The notes under the pieces: model-generated
Database searches by the model: none
What the model was told of the DNA's origin: nothing
What the model saw: the letters and a program-made list of their open reading frames with translations, nothing else
Part shown: positions 9,012 through 16,335 of the stretch, piece by piece
Layout: each line of letters begins with the position of its first letter
Numbering within the stretch: the first letter of the stretch is position 1
NCBI RefSeq assembly: GCF_947500265.1
Contig: NZ_CANMRN010000011.1
Span: 1-64,000 of the forward strand
Reading direction: 5' to 3'
Length of the DNA stretch: 64,000 nucleotides
Source: an uncultured Psychrobacter sp.
GTDB lineage: Bacteria; Pseudomonadota; Gammaproteobacteria; Pseudomonadales; Moraxellaceae
Position numbers and translations under genes: made by a program

Positions 9012-9869
9012 CTAGGCAATTTGATAACGCTGTGCTATCGCCAGTATTTGCTTAACCACGTTATGTTGCTCGCTCATCGGCAATTGCTCTGTTGTTCCAA
9101 TGATAGTTATAGCATATTCTAGCGGTAAATCTTCACTATCAGTTTTGTCACTACTCGTGGATGGTTTAGTAGCACTATTGGCAAGCTGTGGCAATATAAC
9201 AGGAATCGTAATGGCGTTAATCCCCATAAGCATATCGCCCGTCACTGTCGCATAGCCTTGAGTACGAATTTTGGCCTGTAGCTGGGTAAAGTGCTGCCTC
9301 TTCTCGGCCATATCTGTGGCGGTATTACTCGTATGCCACTCAGCTGTGACCAATGGTTGAATGACGGCATCAGGTTGATAACTGGCAAATAACTGCCCTG
9401 TGGCCGATGTCGTCAGCGGCATACGCGAGCCAATGCGAGTGATGATACTAATCGGACTGTCTGGCTCAACGGACTGAATAATAATCGGGCCTTCGCTAAA
9501 CCATTTGGCAATTTGCACACCGCAGTTTAAGGTGTCTTTGATGTCATTGGCCACTTGCGTGAGACGTGCCAAAAGATTGTTTTGGTTGAGTCCAGTATGT
9601 CCTAGTGATGCCAATGCATTGACCCTATCGCCAAGCCCATAGCGACCATCATCGAGCTTACGCGCGTAGTTTTTGCGGATGAGACTGACCAAGTAACGAT
9701 GGGATTTTGCTGGATGCATTTGCATGGCTTCAGCGATATCTTTTAGCATCATAGGCTCATTGCGGTCGATCAGCACATCGAGTATCGACAGCCCAATCTC
9801 AAGCGACTGAACCCCACTTTGGTTTTTACTGGTGATAGAACTGTCTACAAGGGTTTTGTCTGCTGGCAT
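9012..9869 (-). CDS. IclR-family transcriptional regulator, HmgR-like
   Basis: Protein of 285 residues: an N-terminal winged helix (about residues 18-80, GLSILDVLIDRNEPMMLKDI) and an IclR effector-binding domain (about 90-285). Effector-domain landmarks are SRMPLTTSATGQLFASY and GINAITIPV. The domain carries a Ser/Thr/Asp-rich insertion around residues 230-250. It is divergent from maiA across 159 bp. In Pseudomonas putida the IclR-type repressor HmgR controls the homogentisate genes, so this is the likely local repressor (inference from family and place). No good ribosome site precedes the ATG. Confidence 0.85.
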   Translation of the reverse strand: MPADKTLVDSSITSKNQSGVQSLEIGLSILDVLIDRNEPMMLKDIAEAMQMHPAKSHRYLVSLIRKNYARKLDDGRYGLGDRVNALASLGHTGLNQNNLLARLTQVANDIKDTLNCGVQIAKWFSEGPIIIQSVEPDSPISIITRIGSRMPLTTSATGQLFASYQPDAVIQPLVTAEWHTSNTATDMAEKRQHFTQLQAKIRTQGYATVTGDMLMGINAITIPVILPQLANSATKPSTSSDKTDSEDLPLEYAITIIGTTEQLPMSEQHNVVKQILAIAQRYQIA

Positions 9870-9903
9870 GATTTGCTCGATTCTGGTGTGCTTGGTTATT
9901 TTT

Positions 9904-9948
9904 TAATGATGGCTTGCTTAATAATGGTTTGTTCAATAATGACTTGAT
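9904..9948. repeat. Three imperfect 15-bp tandem repeats in the iclR-maiA divergent region
   Basis: Three adjoining 15-base units, TAATGATGGCTTGCT, TAATAATGGTTTGTT and CAATAATGACTTGAT, are followed by a GATCGATC palindrome. They lie between the IclR start and the maiA start. A direct-repeat array in this position could be the binding site of the IclR regulator (inference). Confidence 0.5.
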
Positions 9949-10028
9949 CGATCAAATACCAGTGAGATACAGACCTTACTTCATAATATTTATCTTTATA
10001 AAAACACATCTACATAAGGACATGAATC

Positions 10029-10682
10029 ATGATGACACTTTATGGCTACTTTCGTAGTAGCACGTCTTACCGTACTCGTATCGCTATGAACTTAAAAGAC
10101 TTAGATTACGATGATATCACGATCAACCTGGCACAGGATGAACAGTTAGAATCTGCCTTTAAAGCGATTAACCCGCAAGGATTAGTGCCTGTCCTACAAG
10201 CTGACGATTTATTATTATATCAAAGTCCAGCTATCTTGGAGTGGTTAGAAGAGGTCTACCCTGAGCACGCACTATTACCTAACGATGCTGCTGGGCGTAT
10301 GCAAGTACGCGCGCTGAGCGCCATGATTGGTTGCGACATCCACCCAATTAATAATCGCCGAATTTTGCAGTACCTGCGTAATGAGCTGTCAGTAAACGAG
10401 GAAGAGGTGATTGCATGGTGCAATCGCTGGATCAGTGAAGGTTTTGCCGCTTTAGAGACACGTTTGGCGGCGGATAACAATCGCGGACAGTTCTGCTATG
10501 GGAACAGTCCTACTCTCGCGGATTGTTATTTGATTCCGCAAGTCTCTTCTGCTCGCCGCTTCAAAGTAGATTTGAGCGCTTATCCCAATATCGTCGCTAT
10601 TGATACTCATTGCCGTACACTAAAAGCATTTGCAGATGCCGACCCTATGGTTCAGCCTGATGCACCGAAACGTGATGCCTAA
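10029..10682 (+). CDS. maiA: Maleylacetoacetate isomerase (zeta-class GST)
   Basis: Glutathione-dependent cis-trans isomerase of 217 residues that turns maleylacetoacetate into fumarylacetoacetate. The N-terminal thioredoxin fold carries the zeta-class motif SSTSYRTRIAMNL (SSxSxR, glutathione activation), followed by INPQGLVPVLQ and YQSPAILEWLEE. The helical C-terminal domain has NSPTLADCYLIPQ. Start by AAGGA at 10016-10020, 8 bases before the ATG. It is divergent from iclR and separated from fahA by about 3 kb. Confidence 0.93.
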   Translation: MMTLYGYFRSSTSYRTRIAMNLKDLDYDDITINLAQDEQLESAFKAINPQGLVPVLQADDLLLYQSPAILEWLEEVYPEHALLPNDAAGRMQVRALSAMIGCDIHPINNRRILQYLRNELSVNEEEVIAWCNRWISEGFAALETRLAADNNRGQFCYGNSPTLADCYLIPQVSSARRFKVDLSAYPNIVAIDTHCRTLKAFADADPMVQPDAPKRDA

Positions 10683-11031
10683 TTTGAAACAGTTTTTATA
10701 GGATACCTATCTTTATAAAATATTTATTTTCTCGGCCAAATATTAAGTGACTTAGAATTAACACTTAATACTTGGTCGAGCTTTATTCTTCGCTATTCTT
10801 TACCCCTACCTATTTCTACAGCTTGATTTCTAGCTTTATCGCTTAACTTTGCCTCATTGATTACTATTTATTCAATTTTTACAATATAATTTTTAATATA
10901 TTCATATTAACGGTTGTATGGTGGGCGGCTGTTGGTTATTCTTTATATAAGCATTTGTCATCGCTCAAATTTGTACTTTATCAGCTGTAGAAAAAAGTAC
11001 TGTCTTATTCATCACAATAAGGTTGAACAAT
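10683..11031. other. Intergenic stretch, maiA to acyl-CoA-dehydrogenase-like gene
   Basis: Holds the maiA terminator hairpin near its left end. The rest is strongly AT-rich, with a poly-T/poly-A mix around 10870-10910 that may carry promoters for the next gene. No small open frame or RNA motif was recognised. Confidence 0.5.
10731..10780 (+). terminator. Long imperfect hairpin after maiA
   Basis: A 19-bp stem (CTCGGCCAAATATTAAGTG against CACTTAATACTTGGTCGAG) pairs at 17 positions plus one G-T wobble, and is followed by CTTTATTCTT. The T-tract is modest, so it may be a terminator or a 3'-end stabilising structure. Confidence 0.55.
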
Positions 11032-12210
11032 ATGAATGATATATCCTCAGCAAAGATAACCACCCTACCATCGGATGCAGCAAACAAGATTTATGCATCA
11101 GCAATCATGTTCAGAGATGAAACAGAAAGCGCTAGAAAAATTGCGCCCGTAGTGGTCAATAAACTTTCAGAATTTGCATTATTTAGAATGGGGCTGCCTA
11201 AATCGTTAGGAGGATGGGCAGGAAACCCAATAGAAACGCTAAAAACTTATGAGACGTTGGCCAGTGCTGAAGCCTCCGTTGCTTGGATTGTTTGGAACAA
11301 CCATTTGGCCTGTACATTCGGTCGATTTTTGGACGAGTCCAGTATGAAAGAGGTATACAGTAACCCCTCTCATATTTATGCCAATTCCGCACGTCCTGAA
11401 GGCGTGGCCCAAACAGTAGATAATGGCTATATGGTATCAGGACAATGGACACTCGTCTCTGGATGCCAATTGGCTGACTGGTTTGTACTCCGTTGTCTCG
11501 TTATCTCCGAAGGCTCTCCTACGACCCTTGGCCCAGGTGCAAATTTAAAGCTATTTTTTATTCCTAAAAAAGATGTAAAAATCATTGATACATGGGACGT
11601 GGGCGGCCTAAATGGCACAGGTAGCCACGATATAGTCGTCAAAGACGCTTTTGTCAAAGAGGCTTATGCAGTTGACTTTGATAGTCCTGTGGCTGTCGAT
11701 ACTGCCTACAGTCGTCTGCCTATCGGTTGTATCAATGCTGCTGGCTGTGCGGCGATGGCGCTAGGCGTATTAAAAGCCGCTATGGATGACTTGGTTGATA
11801 TGTGCCTTGAAAGAGTAACACCTGGTAAGAGTCCAGATCTACGCGACCGTGCAACGGTACAAGCTACCATTGCTAAGAGTAAAACAATACTAGCATCGAA
11901 ACGCGCCCAACTGCATCACAGTGTAGATATATTATGGAAAGAATCTCAGCAGAAGAACACCTTTACTGATATACAGCTTGCCGATGTGTGGGCAGCGTCT
12001 TGTGAAGGCGCAAGAGAAGCTCGTGACATGCTATCTGAAATTTACGCAGTCGCAGGCACAGCCTCCCTATATAAAAAGCATAAGATAGAAAGGGCGCATA
12101 GAGATATTCATGCGATTTTGCAGCATGGCATTATTCAACCTCACTGGATGAATCAAGCAGGTATGGCCTATGTTGGACTGAAACCGAATGGCGCAATGTT
12201 CAGAATATAG
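11032..12210 (+). CDS. Acyl-CoA dehydrogenase-fold flavoprotein (possible group D monooxygenase)
   Basis: Protein of 392 residues with the acyl-CoA dehydrogenase fold: an N-terminal helical domain (FRMGLPKSLGGWAGNPIE), a central beta domain (VSGQWTLVSGCQLADWFVL, then DTWDVGGLNGTGSHDIVV) and a C-terminal helical bundle. The GTGSHDIVV loop and the HsaA/HpaB-like C-terminus point more to a flavin-dependent oxygenase or desulfurase relative than to a fatty-acid dehydrogenase. The substrate is unknown. The ATG at 11032 is chosen because AAGG lies 9 bases upstream. The gene stands alone, with its own terminator. Confidence 0.7.
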   Translation: MNDISSAKITTLPSDAANKIYASAIMFRDETESARKIAPVVVNKLSEFALFRMGLPKSLGGWAGNPIETLKTYETLASAEASVAWIVWNNHLACTFGRFLDESSMKEVYSNPSHIYANSARPEGVAQTVDNGYMVSGQWTLVSGCQLADWFVLRCLVISEGSPTTLGPGANLKLFFIPKKDVKIIDTWDVGGLNGTGSHDIVVKDAFVKEAYAVDFDSPVAVDTAYSRLPIGCINAAGCAAMALGVLKAAMDDLVDMCLERVTPGKSPDLRDRATVQATIAKSKTILASKRAQLHHSVDILWKESQQKNTFTDIQLADVWAASCEGAREARDMLSEIYAVAGTASLYKKHKIERAHRDIHAILQHGIIQPHWMNQAGMAYVGLKPNGAMFRI

Positions 12211-12228
12211 AAGCCCTTAATTAGAAAT

Positions 12229-12268
12229 AATAAGCGCTTGTAAAACACAATTTACAAGCGCTTATTTT
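12229..12268 (+). terminator. Terminator after the flavoprotein gene
   Basis: A perfect 16-bp stem (AATAAGCGCTTGTAAA and its complement) with a 6-base loop, followed by TT. It is close to the stop at 12210 and could act in both directions. Confidence 0.85.
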
Positions 12269-12314
12269 GATTTATCGATAGCTTTATTACCTTAATTGTT
12301 TATCTTTAAACCGT

Positions 12315-12347
12315 AAAAAAGCAAGACATCCAATGTCTTGCTTTTTT
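12315..12347 (-). terminator. Terminator of the adhesin gene
   Basis: A perfect 15-bp stem, AAAAAAGCAAGACAT with its complement, a 3-base loop and poly-A/poly-T arms. It lies 35 bp past the adhesin stop on the minus strand, convergent with the preceding terminator. Confidence 0.88.
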
Positions 12348-12381
12348 ATAGTCTATCGATAACTACAATTGAGAAGCTTTG

Positions 12382-15300
12382 TTAGTCAAAATGGAAGCCT
12401 GCACCAACTGCACCGCCTACGTTGCCTTGAGTATCTGCTGTACCATTTACCTTAATGACCCAACGACCGTCATTAGATAATTTAGAGAAACCAATTGCTA
12501 CAGCACTTTCTCCATTATAGGTACCGACACCGCCACCAATCAGTGACTTACCTGCGATATAAGCCTGAGGCATTGCTGACATTGCCATTGCAGCTGAGAT
12601 ACCTGCATTTGCATCGTCTTCTACTTCGTCGATTTTGTAGCCAAGATCGCTCATATTGTTATTGAGTCGACTATCAAGCGCGCTAAGCTGACTATAATTG
12701 ACGGCGTCTGTTGCTTCGACCCCATCGGCGACACCGGTCATGCGTTGGTTACCAGCATATAGACCTTGAGACGTCATACTTGGCCCATCTTGCATACTGA
12801 TGCCCTCACTATTGATAACCGTCGTCCCAACTGTGACACTATCAACGCTGATATTACCGTTTAGATCAAATTTAATACTACTACCATCTGCTGTGGTGGT
12901 GATGTTATTGCCACCAGTGAAGCTTAGGACACTACCATCGCCAATTGGTTTGTTGATATTGGCACCACTGTCTGCACCAAAATTGAGTCCAGCATTTAGC
13001 TTGTCCGTGTTGGTTTCGATATTCGTAGTATTGGTCGTGATATTGCTGGTATTCGTAGCAATATTTGTCGTATTGGTCGCGATATTGGTTGTATTAGTGG
13101 TAATGCTCTCTGTGTTAATTTGCACATTTTCACTAATTTCAATCGTGCCTTGTCTGATAGAAGCAATCGCACCATCGATATTGCTTTCACCCGTTCCACC
13201 AATGTCACTGTTGATGAAAGTACCATCTTCGGCATTGTAAACAGTGTCACCACCGATAATACTGCTGATACCAGTTCCTTGGGCATAAAGCTGACCACCA
13301 TTTATAGCGTCCTGACTTGTCGCCGAAACTTCCCCATTTTGAACGTTGGTAATTTTGGTATTAGCGGCATCAATACCACTTTTCGTGATGCTTGGGCCAC
13401 CTGCAATGGTCAGTCCATTATCATTCATAACCGTACCACCAGTGGTTACGCTATTCAAAGTAATATCTGGGTTCAAATCAAAGCTAATGTCATTAGCATT
13501 GGTAGGTATGGCTACAGCTTGTAGTGATGGACTACTATCGAAAGCAGCCACATCACTCACTGATTTCCTAGATACCTTGATATTACCGTCTTTACTACTG
13601 AGGTCGACAGCATCTCCTTGTTTTACCATCGTAGCGATATCACCTTGAGCGGTGATGCCCCAACCTTGATCTAAGGCAATGGCGACATCTTTTAACTGCC
13701 CAACATTGACAGCATCCGTATTTAGCACACCTTCCCCAACGTTGCGAATGGTGTTGCCTCCATTGTCTAGACCACGGCTACTCAATGAGACCTGCGAAAC
13801 CATTCTATTCACGCCATTTCCAACGAAGGTAAAGCCTGCATCACTCATGATGCTATTGCCTATCTGTATACTGCCATCATCTCCGAGGTCTAACTGATTA
13901 TTGAGCTCAAATGAGATATCATTACTGTCTGCTGTTTTAGAGACAATGATGTTGCTGTTTTTACTATTAAAGTCAACTGAGTCGCCAGGCTCTACGGTAC
14001 TTACAGTGGTAGCGATACCTTGTGTACTAATATCCCAACCTTTATTAGCTGTTTCTTTAACACCTTCTAGCTGACTGACATTGACAGCGTCTTTAGCCTG
14101 TATACCATCATCAACATTCACAATTCTTTTGTTTCCAGCATTTATACCACCAGACCTAGTTACGCTTGGACCATCGATAATTGTTAAACCATCCATGGTT
14201 AGAACAGTACTAGGAATACCTAATGGGCCATTCACAAATACCCCTAAGCCATTAACTGCTGTACTGCCTAACCAATTACCTGTCAAGACACCTAGGCTAT
14301 TAACAGTTGTTACAGGACCTAAACTATAAGGAAGGCTACTACTACTTCCCATTTTGACACTTCCATTAGTGCCAAGGTCTACGTTTTCAGCTAACTTTAC
14401 AGTTAGGGTATTAGTACTAGCATCAGACTCTACCCCAATGTTGCCTGTAGTTAAAGCAGCAGTGGCTTCTGCACCACCTTTGATATTAAGTGTCTCACCA
14501 AGCTTACGATCCACGGGAGCTCCTCTATCACTCGCAAAGGTAATCTTGCTTTCTGATAAATCTTCAATAGATTGATTAGTAGCGTGTAGCTGACTACCAT
14601 TGATAGCATCAGTACTGTCTGTATTGACTGCTCCAGCAGCAACGTGCTTGATCTGACGCTCATGTTCTACTGAACCAACAGATACTTGTGCTCCTTTATC
14701 ACTTGTTACACCAGCGTAATTATAGATCTTGTTGCCGATAATAAGGTTCTTTTCCTCCGTAGCTTCACTAAGCGTAGTTGATCCTGCACCTAAAGCTACA
14801 GAACCGTCTCGACTTGCTGACGCCCCCACACCAAAAGCAGAAGATGCTGCACCTACTGAGCTTGAACGGACACCGACAGCAGTAGAAAGATTACCTTCGG
14901 ACCGTGCTTTAACACCAACTGCTAAGGATGCAGCGCCCCCTGCTTCAGTATGCCCATATGGATTATTTGGATCCTCTATAAGATCACTACCAGTATATGC
15001 ATTGAATAAGTCGTTAACACCATCAACATTTGCAGCAGCATCTAAATCATCACCACCAATAGCGATAGATGAGTGTCCTTTTGAGACAACATTGGCACCA
15101 ATAGCAATAGATTGTTCACCACTTGCCAGCGTCTGTTGTCCAAATTCAGAGCTACCAATAGCGATGGTTTGGCTGCCAGTCGCCTTTGCATTGCCACCCA
15201 TGGCCATAGCGTTATAACCTGTTGCGCCATCGTTGTTGGCATTGCCAATAGCTTCAGAGTCAACACTATAATATTTAGTTTTGTTATCCTTGACTATATT

Positions 15301-15906
15301 AACTAGCCTATATAGCTGCGAGCCATTAACTGCATCTTTACTCCCTGCTATCACAGCACCATTGGATACATTGGTGATTTTGTTATTACCATTGTTTAGG
15401 CCACTATTGCTCAAAGTGATACTATTGGCTAGATTTGTGGCTGTAATCTTAATGCCAGAGTTATCGACTAAGGTATCACCCGTCTTAAGACTGCCATCAG
15501 TCCCTAAGTCGACATTTTCATCGAGCTTTATCGTTAGCGCTTTATCACGCCTACTAGCAGTCACGCTGATATTTTTGGTATTGGGATCGCCCGAGACTGT
15601 CTCTCCACCCTGCACCGTTAGTGTTTGATGAAGGAATGAATTGGTATGTATTCTAGGTGTTGGGTCGTCTCCAACAAAGTAAGTACCCAATGCATTTGCC
15701 TGCATGCCAAAGCCAGCACCTAGTAGCCCAAGCGCTATGGTGCTCAGACGTATCGTACGGATAACGGACAGGTTAGACGTTGTATTGATGGTAGCGTTAG
15801 AGCTAACGCTAGATTTGGAAGATTTGCCACGTCCCTTCGCGTATTCACCAACGGCGGTAAAACAACTTAAGGCTTCATTCCAGATGACTTTATAGATGCG
15901 GTTCAT
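12382..15906 (-). CDS. Trimeric autotransporter adhesin (YadA/UspA/Hia-like)
   Basis: Protein of 1174 residues, secreted by the type Vc route and displayed as a trimer on the outer membrane. It opens with an extended signal peptide region (MNRIYKVIWNEALSCFTAVG, then AKGRGKSS) and a signal core ending GMQANA. Residues ~220-370 are YadA-head repeats (AIGSS, SIAIGAN, SIAIGG, SLAVGV, STAVGV, SVALGAG), broken by a ~35-residue insertion. Six neck-like motifs (DAINGSQL, DAVNVSQL, DAVNVGQL and similar) punctuate the stalk, followed by an Asn/Thr coiled-coil run. The last ~70 residues are the YadA anchor barrel, with GGGVGTYNGESAVAIGFS. The final residue is Asp after HF, not the usual terminal aromatic. 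It lies downstream of the Cpx-like genes on the same strand. Confidence 0.93.
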   Translation of the reverse strand: MNRIYKVIWNEALSCFTAVGEYAKGRGKSSKSSVSSNATINTTSNLSVIRTIRLSTIALGLLGAGFGMQANALGTYFVGDDPTPRIHTNSFLHQTLTVQGGETVSGDPNTKNISVTASRRDKALTIKLDENVDLGTDGSLKTGDTLVDNSGIKITATNLANSITLSNSGLNNGNNKITNVSNGAVIAGSKDAVNGSQLYRLVNIVKDNKTKYYSVDSEAIGNANNDGATGYNAMAMGGNAKATGSQTIAIGSSEFGQQTLASGEQSIAIGANVVSKGHSSIAIGGDDLDAAANVDGVNDLFNAYTGSDLIEDPNNPYGHTEAGGAASLAVGVKARSEGNLSTAVGVRSSSVGAASSAFGVGASASRDGSVALGAGSTTLSEATEEKNLIIGNKIYNYAGVTSDKGAQVSVGSVEHERQIKHVAAGAVNTDSTDAINGSQLHATNQSIEDLSESKITFASDRGAPVDRKLGETLNIKGGAEATAALTTGNIGVESDASTNTLTVKLAENVDLGTNGSVKMGSSSSLPYSLGPVTTVNSLGVLTGNWLGSTAVNGLGVFVNGPLGIPSTVLTMDGLTIIDGPSVTRSGGINAGNKRIVNVDDGIQAKDAVNVSQLEGVKETANKGWDISTQGIATTVSTVEPGDSVDFNSKNSNIIVSKTADSNDISFELNNQLDLGDDGSIQIGNSIMSDAGFTFVGNGVNRMVSQVSLSSRGLDNGGNTIRNVGEGVLNTDAVNVGQLKDVAIALDQGWGITAQGDIATMVKQGDAVDLSSKDGNIKVSRKSVSDVAAFDSSPSLQAVAIPTNANDISFDLNPDITLNSVTTGGTVMNDNGLTIAGGPSITKSGIDAANTKITNVQNGEVSATSQDAINGGQLYAQGTGISSIIGGDTVYNAEDGTFINSDIGGTGESNIDGAIASIRQGTIEISENVQINTESITTNTTNIATNTTNIATNTSNITTNTTNIETNTDKLNAGLNFGADSGANINKPIGDGSVLSFTGGNNITTTADGSSIKFDLNGNISVDSVTVGTTVINSEGISMQDGPSMTSQGLYAGNQRMTGVADGVEATDAVNYSQLSALDSRLNNNMSDLGYKIDEVEDDANAGISAAMAMSAMPQAYIAGKSLIGGGVGTYNGESAVAIGFSKLSNDGRWVIKVNGTADTQGNVGGAVGAGFHFD
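13007..13107 (-). repeat. 21-bp tandem repeat inside the adhesin stalk
   Basis: About five 21-base units encode seven-residue repeats of the type NTTNIAT/NTSNITT/NTTNIET. In trimeric adhesins, heptads like these form a coiled-coil stalk with polar asparagines in the core. Such arrays can change copy number by slippage. Confidence 0.8.
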
Positions 15907-16083
15907 GATGCGTACTCCCTTACAGACTTGTCAGATTTAAAAAATCAGAGATAAGATCTATGTCAGAGAGACGATGTGACAAAATAAAACGGGTTATAAG
16001 CTTATAATAACGAGACCTTGTTCAAATAATAGTTGTAGTAGTCTTTAAGGAATAAGACGTTCTGTTTTGTATAATCTTTATCA

Positions 16084-16123
16084 CTCTCTGTATATATTAG
16101 TATCACCGAATATATACAGAGAG
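16084..16123. promoter_or_regulatory. 15-bp perfect inverted repeat upstream of the adhesin
   Basis: CTCTCTGTATATATT and its exact complement are separated by 10 bases (AGTATCACCG). There is no T-tract, so it looks more like an operator or a cruciform-forming site than a terminator. It lies about 180 bp upstream of the adhesin ATG. Confidence 0.5.
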
Positions 16124-16161
16124 ACAATGCCGTTTATCCGTGTTTTGATACCGTTCGTCTA

Positions 16162-16185
16162 TTATATTCACATAAACGAATATAA
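16162..16185. promoter_or_regulatory. 8-bp inverted repeat in the adhesin upstream region
   Basis: TTATATTC and GAATATAA flank 8 bases. It is AT-rich, so chance occurrence is plausible. It is listed because it adjoins the longer palindrome at 16084-16123. Confidence 0.25.
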
Positions 16186-16257
16186 ATACTTTTAATTTTT
16201 GTCTATTTATAATAAATTACGTCGGTTTTAAAAAGAGTCAGCTTTTATCTACTATCA

Positions 16258-16301
16258 AATATGCGCTTATACACATTAAAAATACATGATAAGCGCATAT
16301 T
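16258..16301 (-). terminator. 13-bp hairpin downstream of the sensor kinase
   Basis: AATATGCGCTTAT pairs perfectly with ATAAGCGCATATT across an 18-base loop, 35 bp beyond the kinase stop. There is no T-run on the minus strand after it, so termination is uncertain; it may instead protect the 3' end of the transcript. Confidence 0.4.
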
Positions 16302-16335
16302 GGTTACATAAATTATTTCTGCATTATTTATCTTT

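Larger units (their letters stand above)
15907..16335. other. Adhesin upstream region, rich in inverted repeats
   Basis: This 429-bp AT-rich stretch lies between the kinase stop and the adhesin start, both on the minus strand. It contains three separate inverted repeats, listed individually, and a probable adhesin ribosome site (GGGAGTACG) just before its ATG. No reading frame was recognised. Confidence 0.55.

Noticed and set aside
13007..13107. Regular repeats that could suggest a CRISPR array
   Set aside because: Units are adjacent 21-bp in-frame codon repeats without spacers, and they encode coiled-coil heptads.
12800..15895. Several long plus-strand frames inside the adhesin gene
   Set aside because: They are shadows of the repetitive minus-strand adhesin, lack ribosome sites, and have Leu/Ser/Pro-rich translations that look like reversed coding sequence.
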